DNA of 57,309 nt from Vulcanococcus limneticus LL (GCF_002252705.1 NZ_NQLA01000016.1:1-57309); one strand, 5' to 3'. Shown: positions 41,627 through 50,404, counted from the first letter of the stretch. Notes: generated by a model from the sequence alone, not told the origin. Made by a program: numbers and translations.

Positions 41627-42639
41627 CGCCCCGCTCCGCCACTGCGGTCGCGCTGCAGGGCCAGCAACTGCTCCGAGAGGCGGCGGTTGATGCCGCTGAG
41701 CAGCGACACATAGCTGATCGCCAGCAACTGCAGGGCAGTGAGGAACATCACCGCCGCAAAGATCAGGCTGGGCACATGGCTGCGCGGCGAATCCTCCAAC
41801 CAGAGATAGATCCAGCGCAGGAACAGCACCGAGGAGGCGGCCAGCAGCACCCCGGCCAGGAAGAGGGTGATCTTTTCGGCCCGGTAGATCAGCAGGGTGC
41901 GCAGAATCGCCGTGGTGGAACGGCGGATGTAATCGCCGCTGCTGCGCACCAGCCGCGAGGGGCGGGTGCTGGGGTTCACCCGGATCGGCACCGACACCAC
42001 CCGCAGGCCATTGAGACCCGCCTGGATGATGCTCTCCAGGGTGTAGGTGTAGTCGTCGTAGATGTTGATCCGCGCCGCTGCGTGGCGGCTGAGGGCTCGG
42101 AAGCCGCTGGGGGCATCCAGCACCGGCGTCTGACTCACCAGCCGCACCACGGAGCTGCCGATCTTCTGGAACAGCTTCTTGCTGACGCTGAATTCCTGGT
42201 GGGAATCGATCGGGCGGGCCCCGATCACGATGTCGGCCTGGCGCTCCAGGATCGGGCGCACCAGGGCCAACAGGTCGCGGGCGTCGTACTGGTTATCGGC
42301 ATCGGTGTTGACGATCACGTCGGCGCCGAGCCGCAGCGCCTCCGCCACTCCGGTCTGGAAGGCGGTGGCCAGGCCGCGGTTCACCCCATGGGCCACCACG
42401 TGCTCCACCCCCAGGGTCGCGGCCACGGCCAGGGTGCGATCGGAGGAGCCGTCGTCCACCACCAGGATTTCCCAGCGCAGCGGCCGCCCGTCCGGCAGGT
42501 CCGGGGCCTGGGCCAGGGCCGCGCGGATCGCCGACACCGCCTCCGGCAGCTGGGCCTCCTCGTTGAAGCAGGGAATCTGGATGATCACCCGCAGCGGCAC
42601 AGCGGCCCCCGCCGGCGCCAAGGGCGTCAGGGCCTGCAT
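41623..42639 (-). CDS. Family 2 glycosyltransferase, DPM1/GtrB-like, with two membrane segments
   Basis: 338 residues from ATG 42639; a TTG at 42675 would add 12 residues. The GT-A fold is clear: IQIPCFNEEAQLP near 19-31, VVDDGSSDRTLAVA near 60, and NTDADNQYD (metal-binding D-x-D) near 112. Two C-terminal membrane segments (about 258-280 and 292-315) match polyprenyl-phosphate sugar transferases of the DPM1/GtrB type, which load mannose or glucose onto a lipid carrier. It is the first gene of the overlapping four-gene cluster and probably supplies lipid-linked sugar to the membrane protein next to it. Confidence 0.9.
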   Translation of the reverse strand: MQALTPLAPAGAAVPLRVIIQIPCFNEEAQLPEAVSAIRAALAQAPDLPDGRPLRWEILVVDDGSSDRTLAVAATLGVEHVVAHGVNRGLATAFQTGVAEALRLGADVIVNTDADNQYDARDLLALVRPILERQADIVIGARPIDSHQEFSVSKKLFQKIGSSVVRLVSQTPVLDAPSGFRALSRHAAARINIYDDYTYTLESIIQAGLNGLRVVSVPIRVNPSTRPSRLVRSSGDYIRRSTTAILRTLLIYRAEKITLFLAGVLLAASSVLFLRWIYLWLEDSPRSHVPSLIFAAVMFLTALQLLAISYVSLLSGINRRLSEQLLALQRDRSGGAGR

Positions 42640-42720
42640 CGCAGGAGGGGCCGGTGGGGCACGGTCACGCGGCAAACACGGGCGACCACCACAGCAGGGG
42701 ATTCACCTTGAGGGCTCACC

Positions 42721-43791
42721 TTACTGAGCGGCATCCGGCAGCTCCCAGCGGCGGGCCAGCTCGTCGAGCAGGGTCTTGAGGCAGCTGGCCACCGGCACCG
42801 CCAGCAGGAGTCCCAGCAGGTCGCCCAGCCCCATCAGGCTGCCGAAGCGGGCCCCGATCGGCAGGCACACCAGCAGCCAGGCCGGCTGCAGGCCCACGAT
42901 GCTGCCCATCAGCCGGGGCTGGATCACCTGGTCCACCACCTGGCCCACGCTGATGGCCGCCGCCAGCACCTCCAGGCCGGTGCGCGGCTCCTCCAGGGCC
43001 AGCAGCACGCTCACCAGCACGATCGTGAGGGCGCTGGCGTAGGGCACCAGGGTGGTGAAGCCGATCAGCACCGCGAACAGCACGCCGTAGGGGATGCCCA
43101 GCAGCGTGAACACCACCATCTGGGCGCCGCTGAGGATCAGGGCCAGCAGCACCTGGCCGGCGAAATAGCCGCGGAAGGTGCGCCCCAGGGTGGAGAGGAT
43201 CAGACCACGCCACTGGGCTGGCAGCCAGCGGGCCAGGCCCGCCACGATCGACTCGCCGCCCAGCAGCAGGAAGATCGCCAGCACCAGCACGATCACGGTG
43301 TTGACCGTGACCCCCACCGTGGCCCCCAGCAGGCCCAGCAGCTGCTGACTGACCTGGCTGGCCACCTGGCTGACGCGGGTGAGCAGGCTGCTGCTGAGGT
43401 CGCCGATCTCTGTGGGCAGGCCCCGCTGGGCGGCCCACTGCTCAAGGCGATCCAACCACTGCTGCCCCTCCGCCAGCCAGGAGGGCAGGGCGTTGATGAG
43501 TTCGCCGAGCTGCTGCACCAGCCGCGGCACCAGCCACAGACCCGCCAGCACCAGCAGCCCCATCCCCAGGCCCACCACCAGCAACACCGCCAGGCTGCGG
43601 GGCAGGCCGCGGCCCACCAGCCAGCGGGTGGGCAGGTCGAGCAGGAAGGCGATCAGGGCCGCCCCCAGGAACAGGGCCGGGAAGGGCGCCAGGGGCAGCA
43701 GCAGCTGGCGCAGCACCCAGAGGTTGAGCACCAGCAGCGGCAGCGCCAGGCTCAGCCGCAGCCAGGAGGGGAGCACCAGGCGTTCGAGCAT
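42721..43791 (-). CDS. AI-2E-family (UPF0118) transporter
   Basis: 356 residues, about eight membrane segments. The C-terminal half has GYFAGQVLLALILSGAQMVV, IGFTTLVPYASALTIVLVSV and QVVDQVIQPRLMGSIVGLQP, signature blocks of this exporter family. An amphipathic region (about 85-160, QLGELINALPSWLAEGQQWL) precedes it. Members move AI-2 or ions in some bacteria; the substrate in cyanobacteria is unknown. ATG 43791. Ends 82 bases before the glycosyltransferase start on the same strand. Confidence 0.9.
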   Translation of the reverse strand: MLERLVLPSWLRLSLALPLLVLNLWVLRQLLLPLAPFPALFLGAALIAFLLDLPTRWLVGRGLPRSLAVLLVVGLGMGLLVLAGLWLVPRLVQQLGELINALPSWLAEGQQWLDRLEQWAAQRGLPTEIGDLSSSLLTRVSQVASQVSQQLLGLLGATVGVTVNTVIVLVLAIFLLLGGESIVAGLARWLPAQWRGLILSTLGRTFRGYFAGQVLLALILSGAQMVVFTLLGIPYGVLFAVLIGFTTLVPYASALTIVLVSVLLALEEPRTGLEVLAAAISVGQVVDQVIQPRLMGSIVGLQPAWLLVCLPIGARFGSLMGLGDLLGLLLAVPVASCLKTLLDELARRWELPDAAQ

Positions 43792-43822
43792 CGTCCGCCG
43801 TACGGCTCCGCGGGGAAAGGGT

Positions 43823-44455
43823 TCAGGAGTTGGCGCCCAGTCTGCTGGCGCCTGCCGCAGCCTGCCACCAGAAATACAGCCAGGCGGCGATGCCGAGGAA
43901 TTTGAAGCCCTCCTCGAACAGCTGCGTCAGCTCATAGCGGAAGGGCAGCAGGCTCTGGATCTCATCCACCAGCACCGAGCTGCCCAGCAGCACCACCGCT
44001 GCAAGGAAGGAGAGCCCCCCGAGGGCGGGCACGAGGCTGCGGTAGCGCAGCAGCAGGGCCACGGCGAACACCGCGTAGAGCGCGTAGAGGAAGTTGGCGC
44101 CGATGTAGCGATCGTGCAGCAGGAACATGTCGTCGAGGGCGAGCAGCAGCGAGAAGCCGCCGCCCAGCAGCAGCAGCTGGCGGTGCCGCCCCCGCGCACC
44201 GGTCACGCCGGAGAGGGCGCCGAAGAAGGCGATCGCCGCCGCCGCCATCCAGAGCAGGTAGCCGAGGTTGGAGAGCAGCCCAACCCCCAGGGGGTACTTG
44301 CAGGTCTGGGCCAGGTCGCGCAGCACCAGTTCGGCCTCGATGCCGGCGGCGCCACTGAGCCACAGCGCCAGCACGTACACCAGCAGGGCCGGCAGCAGGG
44401 CCAGGCGCAACAGGGGAACGAGTCCGGCTCGGGGTTGGGAGGGGGTGTCGGACAT
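43823..44455 (-). CDS. Uncharacterised seven-segment membrane protein
   Basis: 210 residues with about six to seven membrane segments. Polar residues lie inside two of them: LALDDMFLLHDRYIG near 105-119 and the C-terminal LTQLFEEGFKFLGIAAWLYF near 175-194. Membrane-embedded Asp/Glu/His clusters of this kind are seen in hydrolase-like membrane proteins, but I do not recognise a family. It starts 31 bases upstream of the AI-2E gene and shares its direction. Conserved acidic-His pattern suggests metal binding, an inference only. Confidence 0.75.
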   Translation of the reverse strand: MSDTPSQPRAGLVPLLRLALLPALLVYVLALWLSGAAGIEAELVLRDLAQTCKYPLGVGLLSNLGYLLWMAAAAIAFFGALSGVTGARGRHRQLLLLGGGFSLLLALDDMFLLHDRYIGANFLYALYAVFAVALLLRYRSLVPALGGLSFLAAVVLLGSSVLVDEIQSLLPFRYELTQLFEEGFKFLGIAAWLYFWWQAAAGASRLGANS

Positions 44456-44519
44456 GGAGGAAAGCGCCAGGGGGCGCCAGGCCTGTCGGCACCCTACCGA
44501 GCCCGCGCCAGCCGGTTCT

Positions 44520-44541
44520 CCGGGCCGGGATCTGGGCCCGG
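44520..44541 (-). terminator. Hairpin just downstream of purE
   Basis: A 7-base perfect stem (ccgggcc at 44520-44526 with ggcccgg at 44535-44541) and an 8-base loop lie directly after the purE stop on the minus strand, between purE and the next gene. No T-run follows, so termination is plausible but not certain. Confidence 0.4.
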
Positions 44542-44544
44542 GCC

Positions 44545-45132
44545 TCAGCCCCAGCCTCCGGCCATACGGTCCAGGTAGACGGTGCTGCCCAGCTCCTGGA
44601 GGCGCCCATCCTTGGCCACCACCTGGTCGTGCAGGCTCTGGCGGTAGGCGGCCAGCCGCTCGGCCAGGGCCGGATCGGCGAGGGCCAGGATCTGGGCCGC
44701 CAGCAGGCCGGCGTTGGTGCCGTTGCCGATGGCCACGGTGGCCACGGGGATGCCAGCCGGCATCTGCACGATCGAGTGCAGGGAATCCACCCCCGAGAGG
44801 GCCTTGCTCTGCACCGGCACGCCGATCACCGGCAGGGGGGTGAGGGCGGCCACCATGCCGGGCAGGTGGGCGGCACCGCCGGCGCCGGCGATCACCACCT
44901 GGAGGCCACGGCCGGCGGCCTGCTGGGCGAAGGCCACCATCTCCAGGGGGGTGCGGTGGGCGGAGAGCACCCGCACCTCCACCGGAACGCCGAAGTCGTC
45001 CAGCAGGTCCACCGCCGGCTGGAGGGTTGGCAGGTCGGAGTCGCTGCCCATCACCACCGCCACCCGGGGGCCCCCGGGCCCTTGAGGGCTGCTGGCGGTG
45101 GGATTGCTGGCGAGAGGCTTGCTGGCGGCCAT
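44545..45132 (-). CDS. purE: N5-carboxyaminoimidazole ribonucleotide mutase PurE
   Basis: 195 residues from ATG 45132. It moves the carboxyl group in purine synthesis. [10 protein letters not shown] (29-38), [10 protein letters not shown] (58-67, with the catalytic His59) and [11 protein letters not shown] near 80-90 are the class I PurE blocks; [18 protein letters not shown] is also typical. The first 20 residues are a variable extension. It is divergent from nagA, with only 81 bases between the two starts. Confidence 0.95.
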   Translation of the reverse strand: MAASKPLASNPTASSPQGPGGPRVAVVMGSDSDLPTLQPAVDLLDDFGVPVEVRVLSAHRTPLEMVAFAQQAAGRGLQVVIAGAGGAAHLPGMVAALTPLPVIGVPVQSKALSGVDSLHSIVQMPAGIPVATVAIGNGTNAGLLAAQILALADPALAERLAAYRQSLHDQVVAKDGRLQELGSTVYLDRMAGGWG

Positions 45133-45213
45133 GACCGGAATCCCCACGGAGGCGGCGAGGATGCCATTCTCCCGCCCCGGCGCCGTTCCCTCCCCCGCCC
45201 GGTGCCCATCGCC

Positions 45214-46371
45214 ATGCGCTGGCTCAGCAACCTCCGCCTGCCCAACGCCGCCCCCAGCCACGCCAGCCAACCGAACCGCCGCTGGCGGGTGGGGCTCGAC
45301 GGCCACGGCCAGATCGCCGCGGTGGAACCCCTGGCGCCCGGCAGCGCGGCCGCCGGCGAGAACTGGCAGGGCGACTGGCTCAGCCCTGCCGCGGTGGACC
45401 TACAGATCAACGGCGGCCTGGGCCTGGCCTTCCCGGAGCTGACGCCGGCCGACCTGCCGAAGCTGCTGGAGCTGCTGGAGCGGCTCTGGGCCGATGGGGT
45501 GGAGGCGATCAGCCCCACCCTGGTGACCTGCGGCGTGGCGCCGCTGCGCCAGGCCCTGGCGGTGCTGCGCCAGGCCCGCGCCGAGCACCGGCAGGGGCGC
45601 TGCCAGCTGCTGGGCGCCCACCTGGAGGGGCCGTTCCTGGAGCCCAGCCGGCGCGGCGCCCACCCGGCCCAGCACCTGGCGGCCCCGAGCCGGGCGGCGC
45701 TGCTGGAGAGGATCGGCGGCTTCGAGGCCGAGATCGAGCTGATGACCCTGGCGCCGGAGCTGCCCGGCGCCGGCGAGGTGATCGAGGCGCTGCGGGAGCT
45801 GGGGATCCTGGTGAGCCTGGGCCACAGCGCCGCCGATGAGGCCCAGGCCAGCGCGGCCTTCGCGGCAGGCGTGACGATGCTGACCCACAGCCTCAATGCC
45901 ATGCCCGACATGCACCGCCGCGCCCCCGGGCCGGTGGCAGCCGCGGCGCTGCGGGGCGACGTGGCGCTGGGGCTGATCGCCGATGGCGTGCACGTGGCGC
46001 CCACCATGGCAGTGCTGCTGCAGCGGCTGGCCCCCGGGCAGCTGGTGCTGGTGAGCGATGCCCTGGCCCCCTACGGCCTACCCGACGGCACCTACCGCTG
46101 GGACGACCGCCCGTTGACGGTGGAGGGCGGCAGCTGCCGGCTGGAGGACGGCACCCTGGCGGGGGTGACCCTGCCGCTGCTGGAGGCCGCCTGCCGGCTG
46201 GCGCGCTGGAGCGGCGAGCCGGAGCGGGCCATCGCCGCCGCCACGCTGCACCCCCGCAGGGTGCTGGGCGACGAGCGGCCGCTGCCGGAGCTGCTGCTGG
46301 GGCTGCCCCTGGCGGAGACCCTGCGCTGGAGCGGCACGGCGGAGGCGCTGCGCTGGCGGCGCTCCGCCTGA
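45214..46371 (+). CDS. nagA: N-acetylglucosamine-6-phosphate deacetylase NagA
   Basis: 385 residues from ATG 45214; GTG 45202 is an alternative. It is an amidohydrolase-fold enzyme that removes acetyl from GlcNAc-6-P during amino-sugar recycling. AVDLQINGG near 60-68, the metal-binding HLEGPFLEP with Glu138, GHSAADE with His204, THSLNAM with His225 and the catalytic Asp282 (LVSDALAP) are all in place. No nagB is seen nearby. It is followed after 81 bases by chlM in the same direction. Confidence 0.92.
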   Translation: MRWLSNLRLPNAAPSHASQPNRRWRVGLDGHGQIAAVEPLAPGSAAAGENWQGDWLSPAAVDLQINGGLGLAFPELTPADLPKLLELLERLWADGVEAISPTLVTCGVAPLRQALAVLRQARAEHRQGRCQLLGAHLEGPFLEPSRRGAHPAQHLAAPSRAALLERIGGFEAEIELMTLAPELPGAGEVIEALRELGILVSLGHSAADEAQASAAFAAGVTMLTHSLNAMPDMHRRAPGPVAAAALRGDVALGLIADGVHVAPTMAVLLQRLAPGQLVLVSDALAPYGLPDGTYRWDDRPLTVEGGSCRLEDGTLAGVTLPLLEAACRLARWSGEPERAIAAATLHPRRVLGDERPLPELLLGLPLAETLRWSGTAEALRWRRSA

Positions 46372-46452
46372 GGCCGGCGGCCCGGCGCTGCGGGCCCCCA
46401 GGCAGTGCTGCCTAAGATCCGCGCCACGTCCCGCCCATCAGGCCCCCTTCCG

Positions 46453-47187
46453 ATGCCCCCCGAGCAGCTGCTGGATCCCAGCCAGACCCAGGACGCCAAG
46501 GCGGCGGAGAAGGCCGAGGTGCAGGCCTACTTCAACAGCACCGGCTTTGAGCGCTGGAACCGCATCTACAGCGAGAGCGAGGCGGTGAACCGGGTGCAGC
46601 GCAACATCCGCATCGGCCACCAGAAGACGGTGGACAACGTGCTGGTTTGGCTGCAGGAGCAGGGCGACCTGGCCAACCGCACGTTCTGCGACGCCGGCTG
46701 CGGTGTGGGCAGCCTCAGCCTGCCCCTGGCGCAGGTCGGAGCCGGCCACGTGGACGCCTCCGACCTGTCGGAAGCAATGGTGGCGGAGGCCGGTCGCCGC
46801 GCGACCGAAGCGGGGATCCCCAGCGAGCGACTGCGCTTCACCGCCTCCGACCTGGAGAGCCTGAGCGGCCGCTACGACACGGTCATCTGCCTGGACGTGT
46901 TCATCCACTACCCCCAGGCCCCGGCGGAAGAGATGGTGCGCCATCTGGCCGCCATGGCCGAGCGCCATCTGATCGTGAGCTTCGCGCCCTACACCCCGCT
47001 GCTGGCGCTGCTGAAGGGCATCGGCCAGCTGTTCCCAGGCCCCAGCAAGACCACCCGCGCCTACACGCTGCGGGAGGCGGGGATCGTGGCGGCGGCTGCT
47101 GAGGCGGGCTTCGTGCTCAAGCGCCGCAGCCTCAACCAGGCGCCCTTCTACTTCTCGCGGCTGCTGGCGTTCGAGAAGGCGGCCTGA
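46453..47187 (+). CDS. chlM: Mg-protoporphyrin IX methyltransferase ChlM
   Basis: 244 residues from ATG 46453; upstream codons in frame do not fit the family. It methylates Mg-protoporphyrin IX in chlorophyll synthesis. The SAM motif I is DAGCGVGSLSLPLAQ (80-94), preceded by the ChlM-typical AYFNSTGFERWNRIYS (25-40). DLESLSGRYDTVICLDVFIHYPQ (partly quoted) marks motif II, and LTQ-like NQAPFYFSRLLAFEK ends the protein. The last 84 bases are duplicated downstream at 47869-47952, but this copy is continuous with the gene body and appears intact. Confidence 0.96.
   Translation: MPPEQLLDPSQTQDAKAAEKAEVQAYFNSTGFERWNRIYSESEAVNRVQRNIRIGHQKTVDNVLVWLQEQGDLANRTFCDAGCGVGSLSLPLAQVGAGHVDASDLSEAMVAEAGRRATEAGIPSERLRFTASDLESLSGRYDTVICLDVFIHYPQAPAEEMVRHLAAMAERHLIVSFAPYTPLLALLKGIGQLFPGPSKTTRAYTLREAGIVAAAAEAGFVLKRRSLNQAPFYFSRLLAFEKAA
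47104..47187 (+). repeat. Native copy of the duplicated chlM 3' end
   Basis: These 84 bases encode the last 27 residues of ChlM plus the stop. They recur at 47869-47952 in the same orientation with six mismatches (about 93% identity by eye). This is the pattern left when an element integrates in the 3' end of a gene and regenerates it. Confidence 0.9.
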
Positions 47188-47287
47188 AGGGGGGCCCGCG
47201 GCGGGAGCCATCCATCCGACGCTTGCACCAGCCGGGCCCAGGCGGCGGAGAGGCCCCAGGACAACCGGTGATCAGGCAGCCAGCCAC

Positions 47288-47818
47288 TCAGTCATCCCCA
47301 GTCGCACCTGCAGGTGCCCCTGTCGTCGGCCAGCGCGGGTCGAGGTGAGGATCATCAGATCGCGCCGTGGAAGGGTCGGCGAGGGGCCGGAAGCCATCGA
47401 GATACTCAAAGCGGTCAACAACGTGTCCCTGCATGTAGGGGCGACCAGTGCTGGGGCAGCGGCGGAACTCCCAGGTGTGCTCCAGGCGGGCCTTGAGCAG
47501 TTCGCTCGTGGGGCTGCCCTCCGGCCGATGGCGACAGGTCCATAACATCACTGTCTTCGCAGTTGTAGCAGGACGCTGGACAGAAACCAGGATAGTTGAG
47601 TAGCTATGGAGCTCATCAAAGAACTTGCGTTTAACGATTTGATGCCGCTCAAAGTCGGCGTAGCCGATCCAGGAGGTTTCCCCAAAACGCATGTAGAAGG
47701 CCTCACTGGCGATGATCGGAAGGAACCAGGAGAGACCGGCCTGACGGTCGTGCAAGATTCCCCACTGGAGGATGATGGCGCGGGCCTCATCCTCTGAAAC
47801 GAGATCAATGTTCGGCAC
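47288..47818 (-). CDS. Hypothetical protein between the two chlM-end copies
   Basis: 176 residues. A soluble, mixed sequence: EDEARAIILQWGILHDRQAG, FYMRFGETSWIGYADFERH, VKRKFFDELHSYSTILVS, YMQGHVVDRFEYLDGFRP. There is no membrane segment or recognised motif. The GC content and codon use are clearly lower than in the core genes on the left. The C-terminal 25 residues (Thr/Pro/Asp/Gly) look disordered. It is the only gene between the two chlM-end repeats, so it is likely cargo of the insertion. Start at ATG 47818. Confidence 0.6.
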   Translation of the reverse strand: MPNIDLVSEDEARAIILQWGILHDRQAGLSWFLPIIASEAFYMRFGETSWIGYADFERHQIVKRKFFDELHSYSTILVSVQRPATTAKTVMLWTCRHRPEGSPTSELLKARLEHTWEFRRCPSTGRPYMQGHVVDRFEYLDGFRPLADPSTARSDDPHLDPRWPTTGAPAGATGDD

Positions 47819-47868
47819 TGGAGCAGTGACAGAACGACATGGAGGAACCGTAGCCAGCTGATCCGCTC

Positions 47869-47952
47869 GTGGGCTTCGCGCCCAAGCGCCGCAGCCTCAA
47901 CCAGGCGCCCTTCCACGTCTCGCGGCTGCTGGCGTTCGAGAAGCCGGCCTGA
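47869..47952 (+). repeat. Second copy of the chlM 3' end, att-like
   Basis: 84 bases matching 47104-47187 with six differences, including the in-frame stop at the same place. In frame it would read VGFAPKRRSLNQAPF and end KPA, so several changes alter amino acids. It has no gene body upstream. The serine-hydrolase-like gene on the other strand terminates inside it. Confidence 0.9.
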
Positions 47953-49261
47953 GCCTGACGGGCGGAGGCTCGTCGGGCGCCAGGACAGCGCCGATCTCGC
48001 GGAAGATGGCGTCGGCGCCGTTGCTGTACCCACCGGTCTTGTCAAAGGCTGCCTCGTCAAAGGTCACCGCGACGGCGATCGCGATCTTCTTCGACGGCAG
48101 ATAGGCCATCACCCCGGCCTGCCCGGAGAACAACGGGTTCTGGAGGAGCCACGGGCCCGAGAGCACGATACCGATGCCATAGGTGTAGAAGTCGTCGAGC
48201 GTCGCGCAGGTGACACAGCCCTGGATGGGCTTGCCGAAGCCGCGCAGGGTCGGAGCGATCTGGAGGCGGTGCATCTCGGGCGACACCAAGCGCCCGGTGC
48301 CGATCGCCTCGGCCGACGTCACCATGTCGGCGATGGTCGTGTATTGGATCGCGCCCCGCGTGATCGTCCACGACGGATTCCAGTAGGTCGACTCCTCGTA
48401 GAAGCGCGTGGATGGTGGGATGCCAAGCAGCTGGCGCCGCTCCGACGAGAAGGCGTGAAGCACGGGCTGGGCGATCCTGGGTGTGCCGTCAGGGTCGCGC
48501 GTGTGGCGTAACGGCAGGGGGGCGAAGATCCGCTCCTGCATCAGCTGCGGGATCGTCATGCCCGTGATCTTTTCAAGCGCCAGGCCCAGGAGGATGTAGT
48601 TCGTGTGGGCGTAGTTCCAGCTGGTACCAGGCTCATACCAAAGGGACTGGAGATTCGCATAGGAGAGCAGCTCCTGCGGCGTGAACTGGCGGAAGGGATT
48701 CGCGTAGACGGTCTGCTCGAACGCAGGGTTGCCGATCACGTAGTCGCGGTAGCCGGATGTCATCCGGGCGAGCTGGCCGAGGGTGACGCGATGGGCATTC
48801 GGGATCTCCGGCAGCCAGCGCGAGAGCTTGTCGTCAAGGCTCACCCGCTTCTCATCAACCAGTTGCAACAGCAGCGTGGCGACGTAGGAGATGGCGATGG
48901 CACCATTGCGCACGTGCATGTCACGGGTGGCAGGAACGCCCGTCATCGATTCGCCCAGCGCCTCGGTGACGACATCCTGGCCATCGATCGTGACGCGCAC
49001 GAGCACCGCCCGAAGATGGTCTGAGGCCATCCGGTTGCGCACGATCCGCAGGATCGCGTCGGCCTGGGCCGAGTCCGACACGGTGCCGCCAGGGCTGGCC
49101 AGGGCGGGCGCTGCGGCCAGGCATGCCGCAACTACTGCACCCACAATCAACCTGGAGCGGGAGCCTGGCCGACGCGCCGCAGCTCGTACCTGGGCGAGCA
49201 GGCCACGCGTGGATCGGCAGACCTCCTGCCGCAGCGACCAGCGTGCCTGAACAGGCTCCAT
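47897..49261 (-). CDS. Beta-lactamase-fold protein lacking the catalytic motifs
   Basis: 454 residues from ATG 49261. A signal peptide-like segment (about 36-56, LIVGAVVAACLAAAPALAS) leads to a beta-lactamase/DD-peptidase-like domain (about 65-420): LLLQLVDEKRVSLDDKLSRWLPEIPN, TLGQLARMTSGYRDYV, NYILLGLALEKITGM. Where active relatives have S-x-x-K before the LLQLVDE helix, this protein has A-I-A-I (in VRNGAIAISYVATLL), and the Y-x-N motif is YAH. It may be a non-catalytic binding protein. The last 17 residues are read from the antisense of the chlM-end repeat, so the original C-terminus was replaced. Confidence 0.82.
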   Translation of the reverse strand: MEPVQARWSLRQEVCRSTRGLLAQVRAAARRPGSRSRLIVGAVVAACLAAAPALASPGGTVSDSAQADAILRIVRNRMASDHLRAVLVRVTIDGQDVVTEALGESMTGVPATRDMHVRNGAIAISYVATLLLQLVDEKRVSLDDKLSRWLPEIPNAHRVTLGQLARMTSGYRDYVIGNPAFEQTVYANPFRQFTPQELLSYANLQSLWYEPGTSWNYAHTNYILLGLALEKITGMTIPQLMQERIFAPLPLRHTRDPDGTPRIAQPVLHAFSSERRQLLGIPPSTRFYEESTYWNPSWTITRGAIQYTTIADMVTSAEAIGTGRLVSPEMHRLQIAPTLRGFGKPIQGCVTCATLDDFYTYGIGIVLSGPWLLQNPLFSGQAGVMAYLPSKKIAIAVAVTFDEAAFDKTGGYSNGADAIFREIGAVLAPDEPPPVRLRPASRTPAAARRGRAPG

Positions 49262-49401
49262 GGAGCGAAAGGCCGGAGATCGTCAGTGATACAGCATCTC
49301 AGCATGATCAGCAACGTCCGTGCCAAGCCGTCGACCGCAAGAGGACAACCATGGCGAGGGATTAGATCTCGCCGAGGACTCTGCGGAGATCAAACAGAAG
49401 A

Positions 49402-49824
49402 TCACCGCAGACCCAGATAGCCCGCCAGCAGGAGGAAGCCGACTCCGAACAAGAACCAATACAGCCAGTCCGACTGTGCGGTGTTATCGAGAACAGCAGA
49501 CGCCGGCCTCTTCGGATTGTAGTAGACCCTGACCAGCTTTCCGGGCACGTATGGCCTCAGAAGCTCATCCATTGCAGCTCGACTGACTCCGTATCCGGAG
49601 AAGGAAGCGCGAAAGCCCACATAGGCTCGACCACCAACGTCGTAATGGTAGCGCAAAACGGGCTTCGTCATGTCAATGTGCTCATCGTCCACACGAGACT
49701 CGGTGATGCGCCCGATAACACTGGGCCAAGACAAGCACTCCTTCGAGCGGGCCCTTAGCCATAGGGACAAGCCCACCAAAGCGGCACCAGCAAGGAGTGA
49801 CACTGAAGCAAACACCAGAGCCAT
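49402..49824 (-). CDS. DUF3592-type membrane protein
   Basis: 140 residues. Membrane segments at about 3-25 and 118-138 flank a soluble beta-rich part with WPSVIGRITESRVD, LRYHYDVGGRAYVGFRASF and PYVPGKLVRVYYNPKRPASAVL. The W-P-x-x-x-G-x-I opening and the V-x-V-x-Y-N-P-x-x-P end are the DUF3592 signature as I recall it. The function of the family is unknown. Lower GC than the core; part of the accessory region. Confidence 0.8.
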   Translation of the reverse strand: MALVFASVSLLAGAALVGLSLWLRARSKECLSWPSVIGRITESRVDDEHIDMTKPVLRYHYDVGGRAYVGFRASFSGYGVSRAAMDELLRPYVPGKLVRVYYNPKRPASAVLDNTAQSDWLYWFLFGVGFLLLAGYLGLR

Positions 49825-49924
49825 GGATCCGAGGCTTAACGGAAGATTCGGCTGGAGCCAGGTGACGCGTGGTCATCAACTGACCTGAGTGGATCAGTAT
49901 CGCGTGCCAAACAGGCGGCGCGCA

Positions 49925-50404
49925 TCATGGCTGGCTTAAGGCTTGGATCATGGCAGGAAGAAGGAATCCAATCAAGACCAACGACAGGGCCGGACGCAGC
50001 AAGTTTACAGGCTTTGAATCCCTCTCCATGATGGCTGAGGCGGCATGATTCGCTGCCGAGAAAGAAAAGAACATCAACATCGCGGTCACGATCGTGGCAT
50101 CTGCATGGCGCCCCCAATCCAGGGCATAGACGAGCAGTGCCGTCACTGCGGTAGCCGCATTGGCCAGACCCGATTGGACTTGATAGGCATGATTGGGCGC
50201 ATAGCCAATTTTCACAGAGGCCGCTTCTCCCAACACCAGGGACTCAAAGGCCACTGTTCCCGACATGAGCACAACAACGAAAGGCCCCAGAATATGGAAT
50301 CGTGAAATCGCATCATGACCGAGGAAGGAAGCGACTACAAAAGCCAGTCCGATGCCGACGGGCCGAAGCCACTCCATGAACACGGCCAGATTCTGTTTTG
50401 TCAT
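49925..50404 (-). CDS. Small membrane protein, DUF6790-like
   Basis: 159 residues with four membrane segments. GEAASVKIGYAPNHAYQVQSGLAN (partly quoted; residues 59-78) and FFSFSAANHAASAIMERD near 113-130 are the most distinctive parts, and resemble small membrane proteins filed under DUF6790; that link is from memory. The function is unknown. ATG 50404. Confidence 0.65.
   Translation of the reverse strand: MTKQNLAVFMEWLRPVGIGLAFVVASFLGHDAISRFHILGPFVVVLMSGTVAFESLVLGEAASVKIGYAPNHAYQVQSGLANAATAVTALLVYALDWGRHADATIVTAMLMFFSFSAANHAASAIMERDSKPVNLLRPALSLVLIGFLLPAMIQALSQP

Noticed and set aside
38130-41713. Two long plus-strand frames opposite the glycan cluster
   Set aside because: They mirror the membrane protein and alpha/alpha-barrel genes, which have overlapping starts and stops of their own.
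47869-47952. Second, separate methyltransferase gene
   Set aside because: Only the 3' end of chlM is duplicated; no SAM-binding part lies upstream, so it is not a second gene.
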